In this document: in pieces, positions 1 through 5,876 of the stretch | Layout: each line of letters begins with the position of its first letter | How positions within the stretch are numbered: position 1 is the stretch's first letter | DNA from: JAVBOD01 sp031551045 | GTDB taxonomy: Bacteria; Bacteroidota; Bacteroidia; Bacteroidales; UBA932 | Reading direction: 5' to 3' | DNA: 8,880 bases | Assembly: GCA_031551045.1 (NCBI GenBank) | Contig: JAVBOD010000016.1 | Location: forward strand, 1-8,880 | Made by a program: the position numbers and the translations under genes | The notes under the pieces: generated by a model | Told to the model about the DNA's origin: nothing | The model's input: the letters and a program-made list of their open reading frames with translations, nothing else | The model's database searches: none

Positions 1-191
1 TAGTGGCGTTTCCGCTGGCCTATTATTTCCTGAATAAAATGCTGCAAGATTATGCCTACCGGATTCATATAAGTTGGTGGATGTTTGCACTGGCGGCAGT
101 AATCACCTTAGCCCTGACCATGCTTACTGTTGGATGGAAAGCCGTAAAAGCGGCCACGGCCAATCCGGCGAAGAGTATAAAAACGGAATAG
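1..191 (+). CDS. FtsX/MacB-type ABC transporter permease, C-terminal fragment (cut by window edge)
   Basis: Only the last 63 codons are inside the window. The frame is open from base 3 back to the edge, so the true start lies upstream; the GTG at base 3 should not be read as a start. The visible part has a short extracytoplasmic stretch (LQDYAYRIHIS) and one strongly hydrophobic helix (about WWMFALAAVITLALTMLTV). A basic tail, ATANPAKSIKTE, follows and ends in TAG. This layout matches the last membrane helix and cytoplasmic tail of Bacteroidota MacB/FtsX permeases. The complete permease at 2343-4721 ends in the same tail with one residue changed, so the two are paralogues or tandem members of one transporter cluster. 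Such proteins normally work with a MacB-like ATPase, and one is encoded at 5170-5850. The substrate cannot be inferred. Confidence 0.85.
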   Translation, partial: VAFPLAYYFLNKMLQDYAYRIHISWWMFALAAVITLALTMLTVGWKAVKAATANPAKSIKTE

Positions 192-195
192 AGCG

Positions 196-225
196 GCCTC
201 CCCAAACCCTCCAAAGGAGGGGCTT
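196..225 (-). repeat. GC-rich hairpin repeat, simple form, copy 1
   Basis: Read on the minus strand this is AAGCCCCTCC-TTT-GGAGGG followed by a G-rich arm. The core is a perfect 6-bp stem with a three-base loop (207-212 with 216-221). An outer 7-bp stem, CGGCCTC/GAGGCCG (194-200 with 227-233), encloses it. It starts 5 nt after the permease stop codon. Without a following T-run it is not a classical intrinsic terminator, though it could protect the mRNA 3' end. Near-identical copies lie at 4726-4755 (same strand) and 5128-5158 (opposite strand). Confidence 0.75.
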
Positions 226-267
226 AGAGGCCGAAGATTAAATAACTCAAAATGAAAAATATGAAAC

Positions 268-284
268 TTGAAAATGATTTTCAA
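268..284. repeat. Short perfect palindrome between permease and toxin
   Basis: TTGAAAAT-G-ATTTTCAA is an 8-bp inverted repeat around one central base. It adjoins the larger hairpin at 283-334 on the downstream side of the toxin gene. Read from the toxin strand, it would provide the T-rich stretch after that hairpin. It may be part of the terminator or a chance AT-rich palindrome. Confidence 0.35.
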
Positions 285-334
285 AACTCTCCCTTTGGGG
301 CACTGTCCCATCAAGACGGGAAGTCGAGAGTTTT
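283..334 (-). terminator. Composite hairpin repeat at the 3' end of the toxin gene, possible terminator
   Basis: A perfect 9-bp outer stem, AAAACTCTC/GAGAGTTTT (283-291 with 326-334), encloses two modules. One is the core of the local repeat family (CTCCCTTTGGGG, 288-300). The other is a nested hairpin, TCCC...GGGA (306-320), whose reverse complement contains GATGGGACAG, resembling the GGGACAAGT module at 2301-2322 and 7984-8003. The outer stem overlaps the toxin stop codon by two bases. On the minus strand it is followed by GAAAATCATTTTC. It probably ends toxin transcription, but the T-tract is weak, so terminator function is inferred. Confidence 0.5.
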
Positions 335-599
335 ATGGAAATTGTTTATAGATATCTTTACGATGAGCAAAAGCAGCAAAAATAACAGTTTCGTTTTCCA
401 CGAAAAAGCCTATCCGGTAATCGCCTTTACGCACACGGTATGCGGCAGAATGCCCTTTCATCTTCTTAATACCAGAAATAGCGGTAATTGTCTTGGCCGA
501 AGCGACGTCTGCAATAACTTCACGAATAGAAGTTGCCAAATCTTTATTTTTCAACTTACCAAAATCTTTTTGAAATCCTGCCGAGATTTTATATTTCAT
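333..599 (-). CDS. RelE/ParE-superfamily toxin of a type II toxin-antitoxin module
   Basis: This 88-residue basic protein has the RelE/ParE fold pattern. An N-terminal strand (MKYKISAGFQKDF) leads into a helical section to about residue 35. The C-terminal sheet then reads IKKMKGHSAAYRVRKGDYRIGFFV...VIFAAFAHRKDIYKQFP. RelE-type toxins cut mRNA on the ribosome using basic residues. Candidates at matching places here are Lys46, Lys48, Arg55, Arg62 and Arg80, with Tyr84 near the C-terminus. ParE-type members instead target gyrase, but the HRKDIY ending and YRVRKGDYRI motif fit RelE-like mRNA interferases better. The start codon overlaps the upstream antitoxin stop as ATGA, so the two are translationally coupled. 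The pair lies opposite to the flanking ABC genes and looks richer in AT than they do, consistent with an acquired module. The family call is firm; the target is not established. Confidence 0.85.
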   Translation of the reverse strand: MKYKISAGFQKDFGKLKNKDLATSIREVIADVASAKTITAISGIKKMKGHSAAYRVRKGDYRIGFFVENETVIFAAFAHRKDIYKQFP

Positions 600-820
600 A
601 ATAATGCCAAATGCTCAAGTTCAGCTAGAAAATCAGCTTGTTCCTTCGGCGAAAGAATAGGTTCTTTCCGATTTTTTTTCATTTTATTCAATAACAATGC
701 ATCGGCAGCTTCTTCCAGAGCTTCAATATTATCAAAAGTTTGTTCGCCCAACTTTCGCGCTAAAGTAGCCAAAAGTTTTGCATTACTTTTCGATTTTGCG
801 CGTATAATTAATGTTTCCAT
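596..820 (-). CDS. Antitoxin of the RelE/ParE-type module
   Basis: This 74-residue protein is encoded immediately upstream of the toxin and overlaps it by 4 bp (ATGA). That order and spacing are usual for antitoxin-first type II pairs. The N-terminus, METLIIRAKSKSNAKLLATLARKLGEQ, looks like a short strand plus helix. The middle (about residues 32-48) is acidic and probably helical. The C-terminal part, LSPKEQADFLAELEHLALL, resembles the amphipathic helix by which such antitoxins wrap around the toxin. No helix-turn-helix or AbrB-type DNA-binding domain could be recognised with confidence, so autoregulation is plausible but not shown. The identification rests mainly on gene order, size and the adjacent recognisable toxin. 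It would neutralise the toxin by direct binding in the cytoplasm. Confidence 0.75.
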   Translation of the reverse strand: METLIIRAKSKSNAKLLATLARKLGEQTFDNIEALEEAADALLLNKMKKNRKEPILSPKEQADFLAELEHLALL

Positions 821-844
821 GGACTTAAATTTACATTATTTACA

Positions 845-852
845 CAAAGATA
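845..852 (-). promoter_or_regulatory. Predicted -7 promoter box of the antitoxin-toxin operon
   Basis: On the minus strand this is TATCTTTG, an exact fit to the Bacteroidota -7 consensus TAnnTTTG, placed 25 bp before the antitoxin ATG. The same eight bases precede thyA at the same distance. The -33 partner is poor: the nearest TTTG (878-881) is 25 bp away, against the usual 19-21. Two TTTACA direct repeats at 830-835 and 839-844, spaced 9 bp apart, lie near the expected transcription start and could bind a repressor. Confidence 0.55.
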
Positions 853-903
853 GCAAAAAACACCTGATTAACCATGACAAACACAATGAATACTAAAACA
901 CGT

Positions 904-935
904 CCTCAAAACTCCCCCCTTGAGGGCCGGCTTCT
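904..935 (+). repeat. GC-rich hairpin repeat, degenerate copy, directly before the serine hydrolase start
   Basis: Contains CAAAACTCCCCCCTTGAGGG, matching the repeat-family core, and a 6-bp stem CCTCAA/TTGAGG (904-909 with 920-925). It ends two bases before the chosen ATG at 937. Bases 907-926 resemble 282-300 in the same orientation, so the toxin-antitoxin module lies between two direct copies of this core. Confidence 0.6.
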
Positions 936-936
936 A

Positions 937-2244
937 ATGATGATAAAACGGCTTGTATTTTTTATTGTACTGGCAAGTGTAGGCACTTCATGCACCGTGT
1001 ATCGAAGTATTTGCTATTGGACGCCGGATATTGACGAGTATAAAGCATTTCCGCAGGAAAAAATAAACAGCGGCGAAGATAAATTTTATTTTCCTGTTGC
1101 CATTGATTCTTCCATGTCGAAAGCAAAGATTCGGAAAGTTGTCAAAGGCGATACATTACGGTTCTCTGTAGATGAATATTTGGCGAAGTCTGCCACTACC
1201 GCATTTTTAATCATCAAAAACGATACGATTGTTTTTGAAAAATATTACCGTGGCTATGATCGCTCAAAAATTTCCACGTTCTTCTCCGTAACCAAATCCG
1301 TAACCTCTTTACTGGTAGGCATTGCGGTTGACGAGGGTTTTATCAAGAGCGTGCACGATCCGGTGACCGATTATATTCCCGAACTGAAAAAAGAAGACCC
1401 GCTTTTTCAAAAACTCACTATTGAACATTTGCTTAATATGCAGGCCGGCTTTAAATTTAATGAATCGTACAGCAATCCGTTCAGCGGCATGGCGCGATTA
1501 TTCTACGGTAGAAATCAATTCGGGTATCTTAAAAATATGAAATTTGTACAAGAACCCGGAGAGGAAAATGATTACAACAGCGCCACTACGGCCTTACTCG
1601 GAATTGTTTTGGAAAGAGCGACAACCAAAAGATACGCAGAATACCTGCAGGAAAAAGTGTGGAAACCGTTGGAAATGGAATACGATGCTTCGATCAGTTT
1701 AGACGACAAGAAACACCGCTCGGCAAAATCATACCAAGGGCTGAATGCTACCGCCATCGATTTGGCCAAAATAGGGCGGCTGTATTTAAATGATGGAATG
1801 TGGAACGGCAAGCGAATCGTGTCCGAAAAGTGGGTTGCGGAAAGCTCTACGCCTTGTATTGAAGAAAACCACATCGGCTATAAATACAAGGGTTATCAAT
1901 ATCATTGGTATAGTGACAAATCAGCGTGGTATAGCCGTGATAGCACCGGCAATTATCGCTTCAAAGATTCCCTCAGCGCCTTGCAGTTTGCCGAAAAATC
2001 AGCCTTCAACTATTATAAATTATGGAAGGAAAGAGATGCCGGGCAACAGGCTTATCACTGGGACGTCACGGTATATGCGCCACAGTACGAGGCGTTCGGT
2101 ATTCTCGGGCAGACCTTATACATTGATCCTGAAAAGAAACTTATCATGGTGCGGTTGGGCGAAGCCGACTATTTCGATTATAGCGTGGTGAGTTTGATGA
2201 AACTGCTGACTCGAAACTATCCTGTAATAGAAAAGAAGTGGTAA
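937..2244 (+). CDS. NylB-like serine hydrolase (beta-lactamase-related, class C fold), predicted lipoprotein
   Basis: This 435-residue protein belongs to the beta-lactamase/penicillin-binding-protein-like serine hydrolases. The SxxK motif is FFSVTK (Ser117, Lys120), the catalytic tyrosine motif is DYNS (Tyr213), and the third motif is GILGQ (388-392), followed by TLYIDP. The YxS and GxxGQ forms resemble the 6-aminohexanoate-dimer hydrolase (NylB) group rather than true beta-lactamases, so an amide or ester substrate is more likely than antibiotic resistance. The start was set at ATG 937, with another ATG right after it. From there the protein begins MMIKRLVFFIVLASVGTSC, a signal peptide ending in a loose lipobox (Cys19), giving a likely lipid-anchored envelope protein. 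An upstream in-frame ATG at 874 would put the repeat at 904-935 into the protein. It sits 98 bp before the permease and could be co-transcribed with it. The substrate is unknown. Confidence 0.85.
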   Translation: MMIKRLVFFIVLASVGTSCTVYRSICYWTPDIDEYKAFPQEKINSGEDKFYFPVAIDSSMSKAKIRKVVKGDTLRFSVDEYLAKSATTAFLIIKNDTIVFEKYYRGYDRSKISTFFSVTKSVTSLLVGIAVDEGFIKSVHDPVTDYIPELKKEDPLFQKLTIEHLLNMQAGFKFNESYSNPFSGMARLFYGRNQFGYLKNMKFVQEPGEENDYNSATTALLGIVLERATTKRYAEYLQEKVWKPLEMEYDASISLDDKKHRSAKSYQGLNATAIDLAKIGRLYLNDGMWNGKRIVSEKWVAESSTPCIEENHIGYKYKGYQYHWYSDKSAWYSRDSTGNYRFKDSLSALQFAEKSAFNYYKLWKERDAGQQAYHWDVTVYAPQYEAFGILGQTLYIDPEKKLIMVRLGEADYFDYSVVSLMKLLTRNYPVIEKKW

Positions 2245-2290
2245 ACCACACCGGTAAATATGAATAATTCAAAAAATAACACATTCAATG

Positions 2291-2338
2291 AATCCCCTTT
2301 CCGATATCTCGGGACAAGTTTTGGGGATTGGAGGGCCT
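2291..2338 (+). repeat. Composite GC-rich hairpin repeat before the permease start
   Basis: An outer 7-bp stem AATCCCC/GGGGATT (2291-2297 with 2323-2329) is followed by GGAGGGCC, matching the simple repeat seen at 5128-5158. Its TTT loop is expanded by an inner hairpin, CCGA-TATC-TCGG (2301-2312), followed by GACAAGT. The same inner module, slightly diverged, occurs at 7984-8003. The copy ends about 5 nt before the permease ATG at 2343, so the folded form would lie in the ribosome-binding zone. Confidence 0.65.
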
Positions 2339-2342
2339 TATT

Positions 2343-4721
2343 ATGACTTTACACCAACAGCTTCGCTTTTTCTTTAAGAAAGGGCAAAATAATTTAATTA
2401 AAATTCTATCGCTGGGCGTTGGGCTGGCAATGGGTTTAATACTAGTCGGCAAAGTGTATTTCGAGCAGTCGTACGACGATTTTTATCCCGATGCGGAGCG
2501 GATTTATATTATTCAATGCAACTTTTCGCAGCAGAAACAGGAAATGGAAACGTATTCGCAGGTCAGCGGAGCCGTTGCGCCCGGCATGAAAGCGGAAATT
2601 CCGGAAGTGGAGCAGGCCACGCGCTATACGTATTTTGCCGAAGGAACGTTTTATACGGAAGACCGGAAAAAATACAGCAGCGAAGGATTTATTTTAGCCG
2701 ATAGCTGCCTGTTCGACCTGTTCCCGCGCCCGATGTTGATAGGAAACGCGAAAGAAGTATTGTCGCGCCCGATGCACGTTTTGGTTTCCGCATCAATAGC
2801 CGAGAAAATGGGAGGCGTTCATACGGTAGTCGGGAAAACAATCGAATTGGATGAACGTCCCGGTCGTGTCATGACAATTGGCGGCGTATTCGAGGATATT
2901 CCCGAAAATTCACACATGAATGATTACGATGTGATTGTTTCCCTTCCCTCTATCTCACAATTTATGTGGGATGGTTCGCAGGGTTGGCTCGGCAACGACC
3001 GTTATTTGGGATATGTCAAATTAGCGCGCGGCGTTAGCCCCGAAAGCCTTGCTCCTGCCATTCGCCGGATGCAGGAAAAAAATCAACCCATGGAGCGGCT
3101 GAAAGAGGAGGGTGTCGAGCTGACATACTCTTTGTTGCCCCTCCGGGAAATCCATAGCGGCACACCCGAAGCCAAACGGATGACACGCCTGATATCGCTG
3201 CTGGCGTTTGCCATTCTGTTTACCGCGGTGATGAATTACATATTGGTTGTCATTTCGTCGCTGGTACGGCGCTCGAAAGAAATGGCCGTCTATAAATGCT
3301 ACGGCGCTTCGGAAAAGAATATATACGGGAAAATGTTTTCGGAAACGTTTGTGCATTTGTTATTATCATTACTGTTGTCGGCCCTGTTGATATACGCCTT
3401 CCGCGGGGCGGTGACCGATTTGCTGGACACTTCGCCGGAGGCGCTGTTTTCGTTGAAAGCATGCCTTATTATGACGGGCGTTTGCCTGCTTGTTTTTATT
3501 ATCTCGGGATGCGTGCCGGGTTATCTTTTTTCGCGCATTCCCATTTCTTCCGCCTTTCGTAACTATAATGAAACACGGCGTTCGTGGAAGCTCTGGTTAT
3601 TGTTTATACAATTCATGGCTGCCGGATTTTTATTTACGCTGGTAATGATTATTGCACGCCAGTACAACCACATGGTGAATGATTCGCCGGGCTACGCTTA
3701 TGAAAACCTTTCCTATTGCAGCCTTTCGGGAGTAAAGGCCGAATCGCGTAAAAAAGTAGTGGACGAGATTAGCCGGATGCCGGAAGTAGCCGCTGTTTCG
3801 ACTTGCTCCGAATTATTTTTGGGACATCCTTCCGGCAATAATATCAGCTTGCCGGGCGATGATCGGGAGTTGTTCAACATCGCCGATTTGTATAGTGTGG
3901 GCAATGGTTATTTAGATGTAATGGAGATACCAATAGTGGAAGGGCGTGGCTTTCTGGAAGACGTAGAATCTTCGAACGAAGTGATGGTTAGCCGGCGCTT
4001 CTTGGAAAAAATGAAATTGTTTGCCGACTGGAGCGACGGGCCCATCGGGAAAAATATATTTGTTACCGAACACAGTCAATCATTCACACAGCCATTCACT
4101 ATTTGCGGCGTCTATGAAGATGTGCGATTAGGAGCCATCGGACGGGAAGACGAGCGCCCCTCGGTCATGTTTTACCGGAATAATCCGTCCGGGATATTGT
4201 TGGTGAAATATCACCGGCAAACGGCAGAGGCCGATAAAAAAGTCTCCGAACGCTTGGAAGGCCTCCTTCCGGAGAAAGATGTGGTGCTCTATCCCTATTC
4301 GGCGGAGCTGCGAGCGCTGTACAGTGATTCCCGTAAATTCCGCGATGCCGTGTTGATAGGAAGCCTTATTGCATTGATTATTTCCCTTATTGGGCTGATA
4401 GGTTATACGAATGATGAAATGAACCGCCGCCGGAAAGAAATCGCTGTTCGCAAAGTAAACGGGGCTACTATTGGCGATGTTCTCTTTCTGTTCCTGAAAG
4501 ACATTGCACGCATCGCCTTGCCCGCGGCGCTATTGGCCGGAGGCATTGCCGCTTTTGTAGGAGCGCGATGGCTGGAACAGTTCAGTAAGAAAATGACGCT
4601 CTCGCCGCTCCTTTTTGTCGCATGCGGTATTATTATGTTAGTGATTATCCTCGCGGTGGTTGCTTTTAATTGCTACCGTGCAGCTACGGCCAATCCGGCG
4701 AAGAGTATAAAAGCGGAGTAA
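2343..4721 (+). CDS. MacB/FtsX-type ABC transporter permease, duplicated (two-half) form
   Basis: This 792-residue inner-membrane protein is built of two similar halves. The first half has helix 1 at about residues 20-38, a large periplasmic MacB-like domain (about 40-280), and helices near 283-308, 333-353 and 373-394. The second half has a helix near 416-437, a second periplasmic domain (about 440-665), and helices near 668-688, 721-741 and 756-778. Each half carries the FtsX coupling motif after its periplasmic domain: RRSKEMAVYKCYGAS (309-323) and RRRKEIAVRKVNGAT (695-709). These cytoplasmic segments contact the ATPase. MacB-like systems use ATP to move a periplasmic partner or export substrates rather than import them. 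Translation was started at ATG 2343; a TTG at 2328 would include repeat sequence. The C-terminal tail ATANPAKSIKAE nearly matches the gene ending at 191. The likely ATPase is at 5170. The substrate is unknown. Confidence 0.9.
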   Translation: MTLHQQLRFFFKKGQNNLIKILSLGVGLAMGLILVGKVYFEQSYDDFYPDAERIYIIQCNFSQQKQEMETYSQVSGAVAPGMKAEIPEVEQATRYTYFAEGTFYTEDRKKYSSEGFILADSCLFDLFPRPMLIGNAKEVLSRPMHVLVSASIAEKMGGVHTVVGKTIELDERPGRVMTIGGVFEDIPENSHMNDYDVIVSLPSISQFMWDGSQGWLGNDRYLGYVKLARGVSPESLAPAIRRMQEKNQPMERLKEEGVELTYSLLPLREIHSGTPEAKRMTRLISLLAFAILFTAVMNYILVVISSLVRRSKEMAVYKCYGASEKNIYGKMFSETFVHLLLSLLLSALLIYAFRGAVTDLLDTSPEALFSLKACLIMTGVCLLVFIISGCVPGYLFSRIPISSAFRNYNETRRSWKLWLLFIQFMAAGFLFTLVMIIARQYNHMVNDSPGYAYENLSYCSLSGVKAESRKKVVDEISRMPEVAAVSTCSELFLGHPSGNNISLPGDDRELFNIADLYSVGNGYLDVMEIPIVEGRGFLEDVESSNEVMVSRRFLEKMKLFADWSDGPIGKNIFVTEHSQSFTQPFTICGVYEDVRLGAIGREDERPSVMFYRNNPSGILLVKYHRQTAEADKKVSERLEGLLPEKDVVLYPYSAELRALYSDSRKFRDAVLIGSLIALIISLIGLIGYTNDEMNRRRKEIAVRKVNGATIGDVLFLFLKDIARIALPAALLAGGIAAFVGARWLEQFSKKMTLSPLLFVACGIIMLVIILAVVAFNCYRAATANPAKSIKAE

Positions 4722-4725
4722 ACAA

Positions 4726-4755
4726 GCCTCCCCAACCCCTCCAAAGGAGGGACTT
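4726..4755 (-). repeat. GC-rich hairpin repeat, simple form, copy 2
   Basis: It starts 4 nt after the permease stop codon. Its core stem is CCCTCC-AAA-GGAGGG (4737-4742 with 4746-4751). It matches the copy at 196-225 at nearly every base and in the same orientation, also just behind a permease stop codon. A third copy at 5128-5158 is inverted, so this pair brackets the whole permease-ATPase intergenic region. Confidence 0.75.
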
Positions 4756-4760
4756 TAGAC

Positions 4761-5036
4761 GTTGTTTAAATTTTATAAGAATGATTTATATGCGAATAAG
4801 TTCTCAGGCTGTAAGCCTGATATATCATAGCGTAGGGCAAGCGATAGCGGCGCCCTACGAACAAAATGCCAACGTACCTTTTCGCGCGGGATTTCGGCAG
4901 TTTTTCAAAAGAAATGATTGCGCCGCGCGATGTATCTTATTCCTTATCTACACAAGGCGTCGCTACGCTTTTCCCTGTGCTATGGTAAGTTGCCACTTCG
5001 TGGCGAAAATACATTTATAAATAAATTTTAAACAAC
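4761..5036. mobile_element. MITE-like or REP-like non-autonomous element with terminal inverted repeats and five hairpins
   Basis: The ends are perfect 10-bp inverted repeats, GTTGTTTAAA (4761-4770) and TTTAAACAAC (5027-5036). Allowing a few mismatches, similarity extends inward through AT-rich sequence and outward for about 10 bases. Five stem-loops lie inside: TCAGGCT-GTA-AGCCTGA (4804-4820); CGTAGGGC/GCCCTACG (4831-4859); TCGCGCGG/CCGCGCGA (4882-4930); an imperfect CTTA...TAAG hairpin with CACAAGG/CCCTGTG inside (4943-4989); and GCCAC-TTC-GTGGC (4992-5004). No convincing gene lies inside and no transposase is in the window, so movement would need one supplied elsewhere. No clear target-site duplication was seen. 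A structured repeat or RNA-producing element is the alternative. It separates the permease from its probable ATPase. Confidence 0.65.
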
Positions 5037-5127
5037 CTCTTAAAGACGGCCCCATCCCTCCTAAGTATAGAAAAACAAATGAGAAAAGAATTTAAAAATA
5101 TATAAAAATTATTCACTCACGCTCGTT
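5037..5127 (+). other. AT-rich leader between the repeat element and the ATPase-proximal hairpin
   Basis: After a short GC-rich patch (5047-5061, GGCCCCATCCCTCC) that may be a decayed copy of the hairpin repeat, the sequence is strongly AT-rich (5070-5113). This is the only place between permease and ATPase where a dedicated ATPase promoter would fit. I found no TAnnTTTG box on the + strand here, so a promoter is possible but not supported by motif. Confidence 0.3.
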
Positions 5128-5158
5128 AAGTCCCCTTTGGGGGATTTAGGGAGCCTAA
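5128..5158 (+). repeat. GC-rich hairpin repeat, simple form, copy 3, upstream of the ATPase
   Basis: AAGTCCCC-TTT-GGGGGATTT followed by AGGGAGCC is the clearest simple copy. It is in the opposite orientation to those at 196-225 and 4726-4755. It ends 11 nt before the ATPase ATG at 5170. A longer in-frame reading from 5137 would translate part of the repeat, which argues for the later start. Confidence 0.75.
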
Positions 5159-5169
5159 ACTTTACAATT

Positions 5170-5850
5170 ATGTTGAAAGTAGAAAACTTAGTAAAAATCT
5201 TTCGGACGGAAGATATCGAAACCGTAGCACTGAACAGTGTTTCATTGCATGTGAAAGAAGGCGAATTTGCAGCCATCATGGGTCCTTCAGGTTGCGGAAA
5301 ATCCACGCTGCTGAACATCCTCGGCCTGCTGGATAATCCTACTTCGGGAGCCTATTATCTGGCCGGCGATGCGGTAGGGCAGTTGAAAGAGCGCCAGCGC
5401 ACGCAATTGCGCAAGGGGAAAATCGGTTTTGTGTTTCAAAGTTTTAATTTGATAGAAGAATTGAACGTGCGCGAGAACGTCGAGTTACCGCTGGTGTACA
5501 TGAAAATCAAAGCATCGGAGCGCAAGCAAATGGTCGATAAAGTGTTGGATCGCATGGCCATCAGTCATCGTGCAGGGCATTTCCCGAATCAACTTTCCGG
5601 CGGGCAGCAACAACGCGTAGCCATTGCGCGTGCCGTGGTAGCAAGCCCCAAGCTGATTCTGGCCGACGAACCGACCGGTAACCTCGACTCGAAAAACGGC
5701 GCCGAAGTCATGAATCTCTTATCGGAATTGAATAAAGAAGGCACTACCATCGTAATGGTAACGCACTCGCAGCACGATGCTTCGTATGCCAGCCGCATTG
5801 TGAATCTGTTCGACGGACAGATTGTGACCGACGTGAAGAGTTATTTATAA
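5170..5850 (+). CDS. ABC transporter ATP-binding protein, MacB/LolD type
   Basis: This 226-residue protein has a full nucleotide-binding domain. It shows Walker A GPSGCGKST (38-46), Q-loop Gln90 in GFVFQSFNLIEELNV, signature LSGGQQQR (142-149), Walker B LILADEP (162-168), D-loop GNLDSKN (170-176) and switch His199 in VTHS. The FNLIEELNVRENVELPL stretch and the short length are typical of the LolD/MacB/FtsE branch, whose members pair with FtsX-type permeases. It is therefore the likely motor for the permease at 2343-4721 and perhaps the one ending at 191. The start at 5170 gives the usual MLKVENLVKIF opening; starting at 5137 would add 11 residues encoded mostly by a hairpin repeat. The gene is the last of the + strand cluster, 448 bp after the permease, and converges on pncB with 26 bp between stop codons. 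No strong terminator is visible there. Confidence 0.95.
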   Translation: MLKVENLVKIFRTEDIETVALNSVSLHVKEGEFAAIMGPSGCGKSTLLNILGLLDNPTSGAYYLAGDAVGQLKERQRTQLRKGKIGFVFQSFNLIEELNVRENVELPLVYMKIKASERKQMVDKVLDRMAISHRAGHFPNQLSGGQQQRVAIARAVVASPKLILADEPTGNLDSKNGAEVMNLLSELNKEGTTIVMVTHSQHDASYASRIVNLFDGQIVTDVKSYL

Positions 5851-5876
5851 TCGTAAAGAGTGCTTTAAGCGCAAAA

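Noticed and set aside
252..896. A 214-codon open frame on the + strand opposite the toxin-antitoxin genes
   Set aside because: It reads antisense through two recognisable minus-strand genes and through a hairpin repeat. The protein has no family features and an improbable composition, so it is a shadow frame.
874..936. Upstream ATG at 874 as the serine hydrolase start
   Set aside because: It would add 21 residues, partly encoded by a repeat hairpin, in front of a good signal peptide that starts at 937.
4882..4989. Possible known riboswitch or tRNA-like structure in the repeat element
   Set aside because: The stems do not form a cloverleaf and match no riboswitch consensus I can recognise. 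The terminal inverted repeats point to a mobile or repeat element instead.
4670..5020. A 116-codon + strand frame running from the permease end into the repeat element
   Set aside because: It starts inside the permease in another frame, and the rest simply translates hairpin repeats. It has no domain, signal or plausible start context.
5851..5876. Possible bidirectional terminator between the ATPase and pncB
   Set aside because: The only inverted repeat, GCTT-T-AAGC, is too short and has no flanking T-run, so no terminator was called.
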